DNA of 64,000 nt from Vitis vinifera. Its lineage: Eukaryota; Streptophyta; Magnoliopsida; Vitales; Vitaceae. Below the pieces are notes generated by a model. It saw only the letters and a list, made by a program, of their open reading frames with translations, did no database searches and had not been told where the DNA came from. This document shows positions 1-11,440 of this stretch, in pieces. Within the stretch, counting starts at the first letter, position 1, and each line of letters opens with the position of its first letter. The DNA lies in NCBI RefSeq assembly GCF_030704535.1, contig NC_081812.1, positions 15,225,001 through 15,289,000 of the forward strand, read 5' to 3'. The translations under genes and the position numbers were made by a program.

Positions 1-481
1 TTCAGGCATCAAGACTGGAAAGTTGGAATATATTTTCCTATAGGAGGAAAGAAAATGTTATCAACAACAACACACCAATAATTAAAGCAAATGTGTAATG
101 ACTAACAAGCAGAAATCTGAAGCAGAATTGGAAAACTCCCATTGATAAGGATTCTTATCTATATGGCAGCACAGGACATGCCAGCCTCGAACCATACAAC
201 CACAAATTTATACTGGAGAAAACAGAAGTGACCAATGCCGTCACATTCAAGACATAATTCCTTAGGTTTCAGAGTGCAATTTTTCTGATTTTGGCCATGT
301 GTAAAACAAGTTTAATGATTATGGAACCACATTAAGTCAAACTACCAAAATTTCCATCTCAGGTTGGAAAAGCTTGACTAGTTCATAAATATTACAAAAA
401 AAAAAAAAACTATTGACAACCTCCTGTGACGCCCATATATGTATATACATGTCTATATGCATAGAAAGACAAGGTAGTTAC

Positions 482-825
482 CAGTCACAGGAATGAATTT
501 CTGGCATGTCTTCACTACAAAGTTGTTGTATAGGTCTGTCTCATCTTCATCAGCAGCAAATAACTGTTTATAAAACAAGAGAAAAATAGGAATCGTATAA
601 CTTACTTGCAGAAATCCACACAGCAGAATACATATAGAAGCAGAAAATATGTTAGGGCTGTGATCTACCTGCAAAAATATATCCACTGGATAAGATTGCT
701 AATAACTTGCTTAAATCCACAGTGGAAAGAAAATTAAAATAGATATTGCATCAAGAATTGCTATATCAGTTTAGAAGAGAAATGGCACCTTGAATGATGA
801 GAACAGAAGTATTGCAGCGAATAAA
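482..825 (-). pseudogene. TerC-like chloroplast membrane protein, fragment (two exons)
   Basis: Two minus-strand exons match the plastid TerC family (Arabidopsis At5g12130 type), integral thylakoid proteins needed for photosystem assembly. The upstream exon, ending at 789, reads LFAAILLFSSFK, the end of a conserved transmembrane segment, followed by a GTGCC donor. After a 225-nt intron the next exon (563 to 482) follows a TTTATAAACAG-type acceptor in phase 0. It encodes an acidic loop, DEDETDLYNNF, then KTCQKFIPVTG, and closes on a GTAAC donor. Both pieces join in frame in the order expected for TerC. Upstream of about 825 the sequence stops resembling the family, and I find no N-terminal exons or transit peptide up to about 1600. 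Downstream TerC exons are not visible between 481 and 1, so they are lost or outside the window. I infer a truncated copy; a real gene continuing off the left edge is possible only if the 5' exons are very distant. Confidence 0.6.
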
Positions 826-1263
826 CATAGTAGAACATGCAGTCAGCAGAAACAATTTTTATAACCCAAGGCAATTCCCAAATTCAAAGTGAGTTGTAGA
901 CCCTCATTTTTTGTCTAAGTTTTTTTTTGGAGCATATTTTTACCACCCCGGGAAGAGCTGGCAGCTTGTTTTAGGAGTGGGGGCCGGTTTCCGGTGGAGC
1001 CACGCATGCTGGGACGTGTGGCAAAGGACTTCCATCTTGCCACGGGGGTGGTTGAGAGAGGGACGTCTCTGAATAGAGGATGATGGCTGGCATAGTGAGC
1101 TAAGCATAGGATGGACAGAGAGGCAGATTGGAGTTGAAAAGCTGGGGGAGAGAAAGAGGGCAGGGGAGGGGGTGATATCCGGAGAGAAAAACAGAAGTTG
1201 TAAACTTCATTGTCAACCCAAAACCAGAAATTTCATGTTAAATCATATAAATATAACATGCCG

Positions 1264-1284
1264 ATTAGATTAGATTAGATTAGA
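1264..1284. repeat. Pentanucleotide microsatellite (ATTAG)4
   Basis: Four consecutive copies of a 5-bp GATTA unit are directly visible. Confidence 0.85.
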
Positions 1285-2464
1285 AAATGTAGACAAACCT
1301 GAATCCATTCACGGTCTTGAAAAAGTATGGTTCTTGTAAGGCGAGGAGGAAACCACCTTGCGATTGGAGACAAGAGAGGGAACATTTCGTATTTTCAAGA
1401 AAGAAAACTTAAAAAGACATTTTCCTTTTTATTAATTTCTTCAATGCATTAGGACCATACCCATCGGGCTCTTGGCCATATTTGTCTTTCGTCCATCACA
1501 TAAGACACATATAACTTATGCTCTACACACTTGTGACCCATACTTAATAAATATAAATTAAATATGTATAGTTGGGTTAATCATAAACAATTATTAATGT
1601 ATGTGAGTACATAGCATCTAACAGAAGTGGGACAGGGATTTTCAGTTCCGGAGGGGGAAGGTTTTTCAGCAGGGGAGAGACCAGATAAAAGGAAAAAAAA
1701 AAGAAAAAAAACAAAAGCTCGGAGAGCAAGATTTCTAGAGAGAAAAAAAGAAGAGGATCAAGAAGAGAAAACAAGAGCACTGACGTCAATGTGGTTTCAT
1801 CCGCGTGTTGCTGCCCCTGCTCCGGTGGCTGCTGCCGCACCAAAAGCGGCTGCTTCTCTGGCTCCTCCTCCCTTTCCGGTATCAACCGGTTCGTGGCACT
1901 GTTCGCCGTCCCTCTGCTTTCGTTTCCTTTCCTCTCTCCCATTCGTCCCTCTCTTTCCTTCCCTTTCTTTCATCTCCATTTTCTTCCTGCGTGCCCACCT
2001 CTCACATCCAGCACATGTTGCTGCCCCTTCCACCATACCCATGCCTTCTTTGCCCGCCCATGCCGCGACTCACAAATTTCTATTCCCATCCCATTTCTCC
2101 ATTCCCTCACTGCCATCATCAACGTGCAACCATTGTCCCTCTCCATCAGCTTGACATCCATTGATCTTCGGATTTGAAAGTGAGGTAAAGCCGTCATTTG
2201 ATCTTCACAGTTGATATTTTGAGCATTGGGTTTTATTGGTGGGCTCTCAAGGCATTGAGTTGTGATTATTTTTGGGCCTAAGTGGGCTTTAAGCTTTATT
2301 TATTGAGTTTAGGTTTGATTAGTTTATATTCATTTGGGCTTTTGTTTTACATGGGCTTGACTGTTGACTGAAAGGCTTTCTTTTGGGATAGAAAATGAGG
2401 CTTGACAGGAGCACACGAGTACATGGCTATACATGGCCACTCTTTATTTATTTATTAATTTATT

Positions 2465-2900
2465 TTTTTGGTGTAAAAACTCAAATTTTCAAATAATTTT
2501 CAAAACTCCAATTTATTTCAAATTTAATTTCCAAAACTCCAATTCTCAAATTTAATTTTCAAAACTCCAATTTTTAAAATTAATTTTCACAACTCCAATT
2601 TTCAAAAAAATTTCAAAACTCCAATTCTCCAATTTAATTTTCAAAATTATTTTTTTTAAATAAATTCAATTCTCAAACAATTCTTCAAAATTCAAATTTT
2701 CAAAACTTCCATTTTTAAATAATTTTCCAAAATTCCAATTTTCAAATTTAATTTTCAAGACATCTCAAATAATTCTCCAATATTTAATTTTCAAAACTTT
2801 CATTTTCAAATAATTCTTCAAAATTCCAATTTTTAAATAAATTTCAAAACTCCAAATTTTTTTCAAATAGTTTTAATTACACTCTAGTTTTCAAATGATT
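2465..2900. repeat. AT-rich periodic minisatellite with 'aaaactccaattttcaaa' motif
   Basis: A motif close to 'caaaactccaattttcaaa' recurs more than ten times, spaced roughly 25-35 bp, with variants such as 'caaaattccaatttttaaa'. The register drifts and the copies are imperfect. No coding frame crosses it. Confidence 0.75.
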
Positions 2901-3270
2901 TTAAGTCCTCAACTTTCATTTTTCATTAGGGTTTTAGGTCACTAAAAATCCCGATTTTAAATAACTTGCTACCTTTCTTTTCAAATAAGCACTTTCACCA
3001 ATTTTCTTTGATTTTAAAATAATTTTCTATTTCTCTTGATTTTAAATAAGCATGAATATGATTTTCATAATTCTAAAATAATGGAGTTTATGAGATTAAT
3101 TCATGCAAAATCCTATAGCATGCTTGCAACTTCTTTAAATATATGCATTCTATGGGATGCATTTATGTTTCATTTGCAATAGGGTAGTTAATACCAAGAC
3201 ATTCCAACAATGCAAGAATATAGCAAAATCAGAAATAAATAAATAAATAAAACTTTCTCTAGTGTCATTA

Positions 3271-3293
3271 TTTCTTTCTTTCTTTCTTTCTTT
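3271..3293. repeat. Tetranucleotide microsatellite (TTTC)n
   Basis: About five to six uninterrupted TTTC/CTTT units follow a short AAAT run at 3233-3251. Confidence 0.85.
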
Positions 3294-3575
3294 TATGGTG
3301 ACTAGCAGTATTATCATCTTCTGATTTTCAATTACTTGAGGCTCATGTGCAGAAGTGGTAGTAAGACTGAATGATGATGTGTACTAAGTGAAAGTTTACA
3401 CCCTCACAAAGGTTTGTAATTAACCATCACTTGCATTGAGATTCTTGCTTCAAAAGAACTTCTTATATATACCCTTCTTTCTCATTATGGAAAATGGTCT
3501 TCATATTTACGAAAGATCTTTGTAACTTGCATTATAATCTTTAATGTTGGTAACTTCTTTCTTGAGAATCATTAT

Positions 3576-3812
3576 AACTTGAATGGTGGTAACGTCTTTC
3601 TTCAAAGAAACTACTAGAGTTTCTTATTACTCCTCCTTTAGATTCACTCTAAAAGAACTAGATTTACTTATTAGTTGGACGTTAAGAGGAGAACTTTATC
3701 CAAACTTTTTTCTTGAGGATCCTTGTAACTTGAATGTTGGTAACTTCTTTATTCAAAGAAACTACTAGAATTTCTTATTACTCCCTTTTTAGATTCATTC
3801 CAAAAGAACTAT
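3576..3812. repeat. Tandem duplication with ~152-bp period
   Basis: The block beginning 'aacttgaatggtggtaac' at 3576 recurs as 'aacttgaatgttggtaac' at 3728. The following ~85 bp, including 'caaagaaactactaga' and 'ttcttattactcc', is also shared. A third, partial copy of the 'taatgttggtaacttcttt' core sits at about 3541. One intervening frame is open for 61 codons, but it is only a by-product of the repeat. Confidence 0.75.
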
Positions 3813-5035
3813 ATTTTAAATTATTTAATTAAAAAAGATAAAACGTCACACACGTAGAAAAATAATTTTAATTTTTTTTTTAAATGATATAACACCCTTC
3901 ATCAATTTCCTTATCCCCATATCACACTCAAAACATTTTTCTATTTTTCAAAAAAATAAAATGCTGGAACAAAAATATTAAATTGAGGGGACATTTATAA
4001 TTTTGAATAAATGAAGGTGTGTGTTTTTTTTTTTAATTTTTTTTATCTGTAAGATACTTAAACCAAAATTTTCATACAAAATAAAAACCAAATTTATTTT
4101 TAAAAATTCTGGATAACTTTTGTTAAAAATAAATTTAAACTACCTTACTAATTACTATTGTGTAACCTGGATGAGAGAATTCACTGTAAAATAGCAAAGT
4201 TGTGATAAAAAAATAATAATAATAATCAATGTTAGGATTTTATTCTTTTTCTTTTTTGTCAAGAAAATTTAAATATAAAATTTTCTAATAACTTATTACT
4301 CAAAAACAAAATCAACAACATAAAATCACTTTATTTGGATATAATAGAAATTAATATAAAAATTCTTTCGCATATAACCGCTATTTTCACCTTAAAATTG
4401 ATCTATTTCTCCATAAAATCATTCCATAATTTTATAAATTTTTCATTCAAAAAAATAAAATAAAATAACAACACTGAAATCACATTTAAAAAAACAAGTT
4501 TTTTTTTTAGACACATTGAAAAGAAATACATAAATTGTACCTTTTTCTAGATACATTGATCTGCTTGGCCATTAAAAAAAAAATACATAATCATACTACT
4601 TATCATTTCACTGTTGTTGGGGTTGAAAATTGGAATCCCCATCACTCTTTGGCTTTAAATCCTGCGTATCTCCTTTACTTCCGCAAGGAAATCCCTGACC
4701 AAAAAGAGGGCAAATTAAAGATAAGTGAGGACACTGAGGAGCCAAAAAGGGGAAAAATTTACTACTCAATTAAAGATCAATAATGAAGCATGCATAGCCT
4801 TATAAGAGTAAATTAAGTTTCAAAGTAAAAAAAGTAAAAAGTAAAAGCGGGTTTTACTTTAATAAAAATGTTTTTAGAAAAATTATCGATTAAGTTTTTC
4901 TTCAAAACACTATAAATAATTTTTTTTGACTTTTTAAAAATATTTTCTAAATTTTGTTTATTATCTTATTTGTATTCAAAAATAATTTTTATGCTAAAAA
5001 TGTTTTCTAAAAATACCGTGAAAGGAAGTCTTAAA

Positions 5036-6049
5036 TTACATTACATTATTTTGGCGCCTCCTCCAAATGTGTTGCCAAAGGAATTTGAGCTCATTCTTTC
5101 TTACGGGCTTGACTAGGAAGTCGGTTGCACCCTTTGACAAACACTTGAGCACCAAGGCGCCGGAGTCATGTGTAGACATCACTGCATGCAACCCAAATCT
5201 CATCTCATCAAATTTAAATACCAGTTGCTCAAAAATATCCCACACAATGTGGCATCAAGTCAGAAGGATCGATGGAAGAAGGAGCGCAAGATATACTCAC
5301 TAATTACTGGAATATTTTTGCGGGTTTTGTGGTTCATAATCTTGCATAGCAGTGCAATACCTGATAGACGAGGTAAATTCACCTCAGTTAATACAAGATC
5401 AATATGATTGCTTGTATCTTTTAATATCCTCCATGCTTGCAATCCATTCGATGTTTCTGTAACTGTAAAGCACCAAATTGAACGTTGGAGACAGCACAAG
5501 CATAACCCAAGAAATTAAGACCATATTTGGTAATTATTTTTGAAAGCCATTTTTTATTTTTTGTTTTGTTTTTAAAAATAGAAATATGGTAATTTTAGAT
5601 AATATTATTTAATTATTTTTTTATAATTGTTTTAAAAAAATAATGACATAAATACGAAGAATGCGCAAAACTGATTTTTAAAATTGTTTTCGAAAATGCT
5701 TGTGAAAGATAGTGACACTAGCTACACCCATGTATGCCATATTTGTTGAGAAGGATAGAACTAGAAGCAGAGAGAGGGAGATGAGTGATGATGACTAACC
5801 TTGATAGCCACAGTTGCGAAGCAAAGCACCGATTACATAGCGCGTAGAATCATCATTTTCCACCAGCAGAACACGAGATTTCATGAGGACCAACGCCTCG
5901 TAACAATCCATGGACTCTTCATCATCACTAACATCGTCACCTTCGCCGTCTGCAGAGGGAACCTCATCTCCATCCCTAGCTTTAATATCCTTCCCATCTT
6001 CCCCGCACTGACCCGGATCAGGTAACCCTATCTTTCCATCACCGTTCAT
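5036..6049 (-). CDS. PRR-type pseudo-receiver domain protein, receiver only (3 exons)
   Basis: Exons 6049-5800, 5462-5301 and 5181-5036 join in phase with GT-AG introns of 337 and 119 nt, giving an uninterrupted 185-residue protein. Residues 1-57 are acidic and low complexity. Residues about 58-180 form the pseudo-receiver of PRR3/PRR7-type circadian-clock proteins: [11 protein letters not shown] (60-70), [31 protein letters not shown], and KNELK followed by LWQHIWRR. The usual phospho-accepting Asp is replaced (E110 in LTEV), as in true PRRs, so no phosphorelay is expected. Family members are about 500-750 aa with a C-terminal CCT domain. Here a TAA follows the receiver directly, and I see no CCT coding sequence down to position 1. 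The last codons overlap a donor-like GTAATG, so a longer spliced form cannot be excluded. It is either a truncated duplicate or a small receiver-only gene; the open frame is seen, function is unknown. Confidence 0.7.
5519..5715. mobile_element. MITE-like AT-rich insertion in PRR-like intron 1
   Basis: The stretch opens 'gaccatatttggtaatta' and is rich in 'ttttaaaaat' and 'attgttttcgaaaa' words. It matches the style of the elements at 25786-26183 and 47290-47690. The boundaries are approximate. Confidence 0.35.
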
Positions 6050-6656
6050 GTTAACAGTCCCGTTAAATCACACCAAACCTTGCCCCCTACAACTCACTCT
6101 TTATCTTTACCCTGCAACAACATCACAGCACAACCCTTCCTCCATCAAGACAATAACTTACTACTATGGAAACTAAACTTAGAGGATAAGGATTTTTCAA
6201 AAGATCAAATTTAAAATTTTTGAGAATTTTGTTGTTGAGGAGGGAATGTTCTTGGAGAAAGATACTATGGGTGTGTGCATATAGATAGTGATTAATGTTT
6301 GAGATAGACAGCAGCTCAAGGTGTGAGTTCACCAGATAAGCTCAGACTCAAGAGTAGACTTAGTAGTTCAGATTCCGGATAAAATTAAGTTAATGCTTTT
6401 GGCTTTTTGAGTTAAGAGTCCAGACAAAATATTTGAAGAAAAGTTTTTACTTAAAGACAAACGAAATTAAAACAGCTGTTTTTAATTGAGTGATAGTTGT
6501 TTTTCCCATTTTAGATGTAAGCTTTCATATGTAAATAGAGGTGATAATTCTTCTTCGTATGTCATGTTCATTTTGTGTCATAACATCAAGTATTAATTAA
6601 ACCAAGTGAGTTATCCCATATACGACATGATTAATGATCATGTTAAAATATGAGTC

Positions 6657-6776
6657 TGTTTGACAGTAATTTTAAAAAATATTTTTAATCTTTTTAATAA
6701 TTAGAAATTTTTATTTAAAGAATTATTTTTAAATATTAGAAAGATTAAAAACATTTTTTAAAATTATTGTCAAACA
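6657..6776. mobile_element. Near-perfect 120-bp hairpin (foldback MITE-like)
   Basis: The first ~57 bp (opening 'tgtttgacagtaatttt') are almost exactly the reverse complement of the last ~57 bp (closing 'aaaattattgtcaaaca'). Only a few mismatches and a tiny loop are present. It is noncoding. Size and terminal inverted repeats fit a small non-autonomous DNA transposon; the superfamily cannot be assigned, since no clear target duplication is seen. Confidence 0.7.
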
Positions 6777-9539
6777 AATTCTAAATATGAACAAAACTTG
6801 ATTATTAAACATGTAACGCAACACAATATGCATAATCTATTTAATTATCAAGTTGAGTAAGATTATATCTGTGTCAGTGTGTTGTTAATTCAATGTATTT
6901 ATAACTTAATCACCCTATTTGGTAATTATGTTAAAAAGGTTTATTTGAACTTGAAATGGGGTAAATTGAATGTTAGCCTATTTGCCCCCTAATCTTTAAT
7001 AAATCTAAAATAATATTATTTTTAAATATTTTAAGCATTTTAAAATTAAGAGAAATATTCATTTTTAGATGAGTCAAACCTAAGCTAAATGGGTGTTTAA
7101 ATTGTTTAACATGATATGATTATTAAATAGATTATTTTGGATCAAATTTGAGCACATGGTTTGACTTAAATATGAACTATTTATTAAATAAATTATGTGC
7201 ATTAACATGAATTTGACTTGAACACGATTAAGTTCAACCCAAATCCATAAAAAGCAAGTTGAGTTTGAGTTAGGTTTATGAATTACGTCAAATTTTGTCA
7301 CCTCTAATTATAAGTAAAATTTTCTTTCTTAATTCATTGCATTGCATGCTAAGTAAAACTGAGATCATCTTGTCAATCTAACACTAATTTTCTGAATTTT
7401 GGTAAACAATTTCTTAAAAATAATGATCAAGAAAAGGTTAGGATCTATGTTTTCAGAAGGACAACAATGATATATAATTGATAATTTTGATGCCCTTTTC
7501 ATATGTTGAAGATATGAATGATTGTAGCTTATTTGAGACCAAGGATTGTGGCCAGGAGAATTTGAAGTATGCCAGTGGCTTATGACCACATTTTTGTTGT
7601 ATGATTCAAAGTAAAAAATAAAAAACATCATATCAGCCATGATGTGATTGGAAAGGGGGGAATCTTACTCAATTGAAATCTATGATAATATGTGTGTATC
7701 TCTTCTTTCAAGTAGTACCTTGAACAATATAGGAAAAAACTTTATAAATTTATAGTTTGAGTTCAAAAATAATTTTATGTTCTTCAAAACAAAATAAGTA
7801 AATATTTTTTATAACTAAAAATCATTTTCTATTTTCTGTTTTTAAATAATAGAAAATAAAATGTTTTTAAATAATATTTTTTAGTTATTTTCTGTTATTT
7901 TTTACTTGTTTTAAAAATGATTAAAAATAAAATATTAGATATAATTTAAAAATAAGTTAAAAATATTTTAGGTGTTCAAATAGATTTTTATTTTATGAAA
8001 TATTAAAAAATTATTTTTAAAAATTATTTTTTAGAGTTGCTTTTAAAAATAATTACAAAACTGGTCTAAGCTACCAGTAAAAACTAGTAGTAACAATGTG
8101 GGATGATGGTATGTTGAAAAAATAATATGAGATGATGGTAGGTCACTTTTTTTAAAAGATAAAAAGGGATTAAACATGTTGGAGTGGATTCTGAAAGTAG
8201 TGAATCATTCACATGGAGCAGTTCAGAAGGGACGGACACCTAATTTATTCCACAGTACATGCTACCAAACAAAAGGAAAAGTGTTGAAGAAAGAAGAAAA
8301 CTGAGGTCGTTTCTATCATTCACATGGCCCAAATTCAACAAGGACGAGCTAATTATTCAATCAAGCTCACTCTTCCCCTTTAAAAGGGACTTGAGGAGGA
8401 ATGAGGATGGGCAGGCCATTTGTATTACAACATGAAAAAGTTAAAAAACTTTAGGGAGATGGAAAGGAATCTTGGTTACCCACTACTCTACTAGTTACTA
8501 GAATGATGTTTAAAGGAGAGGTTGGAGGGTGTTTGGCTAAGTTGGCAAATGCCAAACCAGTTCCATGTGACAAATGACAATGGTATTTATTCCAAGTGCT
8601 TGTTTCAAAAAAGAAATCATTGGTGCCATCATGTCATAATGGAAAAATAACAACCGATAAGACCCCATAAAAAAAAATAAAAATAAAAATCTAAGAGTTT
8701 GAAATATAAAAAAAAATGCTAAAAAGTATTTTATCAATAGAAATCCACATCTAAATTATTGAATTTATATTGAGATTATGATTAAAAAATAAAAATTTTA
8801 AAATGTTACGTGATACCAGTTGATTGATAATGCATTTTCAATATAGTACCAAAAAAAAATACTATTTGATATAGTAAAGAAACCCAAAATATAAAAATAG
8901 ATTGTCAAAACATGAGGGTAAATACAATTTAACAAAGACGTACATATGATAGACATGTTTTGAAGCACATTGAGATCGTAATATTAAGGTCTTTACATCT
9001 GAAGAGAGTTCTTCATCACATCATTTCTTTCACTCCCAATGGACTTAAATGTTTGTTTGAATACCTTTTTTTTTTCGGTTAAAATAAAAAATAGTAATAA
9101 TTTTTATATAAAATATAACAACTTTTAAAAATTTACCATGAAATATAAAAAAAAATTATTATTTAAAATTTAAAATTTTTTAAAGTCACTTTTAAAAACA
9201 TAATTAATATAGATAATCACTTTACGTGCACAAAGTTCTACTTTTTATATAAAATAAACTGCTATTTTTTTTACTTTAAAAATTAAAAATAGAAAATATA
9301 TTCAAATGGGCACTAAGAATAATAGTTTTTGAACCTTTTGTTGGGCAAAATGATAGTAACATTTTGAAAATCAAGAGCAATTTTTTTTCTCCTGCATTTG
9401 GAAGCAGTTCCTCAAAATTTATAGTCCCAGGTAGATAAGATAGCTAAGAGGAAAATAACTCCATTCTACGTAAACCACAACCCTAAATATAGGGTGTGCA
9501 TATATTCAAGTATTCAATAATTCTTTGGCTATATTCCTG

Positions 9540-10095
9540 GAAAATGCTGAGAAAAAAAAATGTTAAAGAAAATGATTTTTTTTTTTATATTGGTTGTATT
9601 AAAAATAATAAAGAAATATATAATTAATTTTAATATAAAATTTATTTATTTTAAAATTATTTCATCTTGATATAAAAGGGTTAAATAAATGAAATAAGTT
9701 TGAAATAAGATATAAAAATAATTTATTAGCTTTAATTTTTTTTCTTATACTTTTCTTCTCTATTTTTTTCCTTATATTTTTCTCTTAGGTTGTATTTGAT
9801 TTCCAAAAAATACCAAGAAAAGAAAAAAAATATTAAAGAAAATGATTTTCTCATGTTTGATTGTCCTATGAAAAATATAAAAAAAAATCAATTATAATTA
9901 AAATTGATTAAAATTAAATTTATATATTTTTGAATTATTTTATCCTTACATCAATAAACTAAATAAGTGAAACGAGTTTGAAATAATAAACAAGAATAGT
10001 TTATTGATTTTAATTTTTTATATTTTTTCTTTTTTTTTATTTTTTCTTTATATTTTATTTTCCATATATTTTTTCTTAAAATTTTTGGGAACAAA
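9540..10095. repeat. Two diverged tandem copies of a ~265-290 bp AT-rich element
   Basis: Copy A (about 9540-9790) and copy B (about 9808-10095) share, in the same order, 'ttaaagaaaatgattttt', a 'aaattatttcat'-like block, 'aaataagtgaaa'/'aaataaatgaaa', 'gagtttgaaata'/'aagtttgaaata', and a T/C-rich end with 'ttatatttt'. Both are noncoding and strongly diverged. Confidence 0.6.
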
Positions 10096-10953
10096 CATAA
10101 TCTTAAACTTTCTGAAAATCAAACATAACTTTAATGTTTTACTAACAAGCCCATTATCAAATAGGATGAATGATAGTTTGAATAAGAAAGGTGACTTTAT
10201 TTAAGGCCAAGTATGTTTGTGTAACTCTTTCTAGAAGGCTAGAAATGTTGTCCCAAAGATTTTTCATATTTTTTCCAATTTCAATTCTATGATTATCTTG
10301 GGGCACTAAAAACTAAAAAGCAAAGGATGTGCAAGTTTCTTTTGTATTTTTTATTTTTTATATACGAGTTATGTATGTTGTTTCTTCTACCTGGTAGTAA
10401 AGCTTGACGTGACCCATCGTCACATGTGATAAAGACAGAAAAATTAGGCCAAAAATAAACAGCAGTGCGAATGGAGAATTCCGGAAAACAAGGTGTGTGC
10501 TCTAAGAAAACAGTTCCCATGCGGTGGGGTTCACCATTGATTGAGGTGTTGAAATTAGCGAGAAGCTTTAAGTCTTTTCTTGTTCTGTGATTGAGTTACT
10601 ATAATGATATACATCGTCACTCTCATTCTTATACTTTGGTTGTTTTACGTATAATAAAATACATCGTACAAATGACTCATCTATCTGCTGTACGAGAATA
10701 GTGAATTGCAGATCTTGACCAAAAACAGTTCACAAAATGACTTAGGTCTATATTAGAAGTAATGTAAGATGCGTTTCTTATTTATTCAACCATCAAGGAT
10801 TCACCACAGCACCATGAAAACCCAACATTCATTCAGCAAAATGATTACATAACTTGGATTTCATAATAGAAGAGTACTATCAAAATGATTGTCACTCCCA
10901 TTGCCACTTCCACCCTTGAAAGCAGAGCTCCGACTATTACCTTCAGAGTGCAG

Positions 10954-11440
10954 GGAAGAAGAGAATAAAAGATCTTGGGAGGGAGATGAAGGTCAATGGC
11001 TAAGGATTAATGATAAAGCTGCATGCGATGGTGATTCGAGAGTATTGGTACTAACTCTATGCATGTGCTGCCGATGGAAAAGGATGAGGCTACAGGTTTA
11101 ATTGATGTCGTGCTACTTCATAAATATAGTTATGAAGGTTTATGTACTCCATTTTTCACGTGGGACAATTCCTAAGATGTGGTTATGAGTCTAAATTTTG
11201 TGGATTCTCTCATATGAAAAGCAGAGCCTACAAACCTTCATAATTGCATTAATGAAGGAACAGCATGATGATTAAGCGTGTAGCCTAATCCTTTTCCACC
11301 CGCAGCACATGTATAGATAGCATGATCAATGGCAACTCCTAGTAAATGTCTTTCTCTCGACCACCATCACATGCAATTCTATCGTTAATCCTCGACCTTT
11401 GACTCTCATCTCCTTTCCAAAATCTCTCATTCTCTTCTTC
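10954..11440. repeat. Long inverted repeat (~220-240 bp arms, 29-nt loop)
   Basis: The left arm, about 10954-11172, is matched by the reverse complement of 11202-11440. Paired landmarks include 'gaagaagagaata' at 10955 against the complement of 'attctcttcttc' near 11430, 'ggaaaaggatgaggctaca' near 11073 against the complement of 'gtagcctaatccttttcc' near 11280, and 'tatgaaggttt' near 11131 against the complement of 'aaaccttcata' at 11232. Similarity looks like about 75-80% with indels. The loop is about 11173-11201. The left arm also carries a 70-codon frame with no recognisable family. It could be a foldback or Mutator-type non-autonomous element, or an inverted duplication able to form a long RNA hairpin. 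Confidence 0.75.

Larger units (their letters stand above)
826..5035. other. Intergenic region, no gene recognised
   Basis: This 4.2-kb stretch has no frame I can tie to a protein family. At 940-1190 it is purine-rich and G-rich. From 1620 to 2160 a GC-richer, C/T-rich block gives overlapping open frames on both strands (mostly Ser, Pro, Leu and Phe runs), which is typical of compositional bias rather than coding. From 2220 to 2400 it is rich in 'gggct' words. Periodic and simple repeats follow and are listed separately. From 3830 to 5030 it is AT-rich. Confidence 0.6.
6050..10953. other. Intergenic region, no gene recognised
   Basis: This region is AT-rich with only short random frames. Separately listed inside it are a 120-bp hairpin at 6657-6776 and a doubled AT-rich element at 9540-10095. 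Segment 7740-8070 carries further 'aaaataattttta' words resembling the MITE-like elements. A GC-richer patch at 10380-10560 has no recognisable coding content. Confidence 0.6.

Noticed and set aside
606-668. A block with good acceptor and donor between the two TerC exons.
   Set aside because: The TerC reading frame passes directly from the exon ending at 789 to the one starting at 563; including this block breaks the family alignment.
1577-2197. Several overlapping open frames on both strands, up to 175 codons.
   Set aside because: They arise from a C/T-rich, GA-rich block, overlap antiparallel, consist of Ser/Pro/Leu/Phe or Lys/Glu runs, and match no family.
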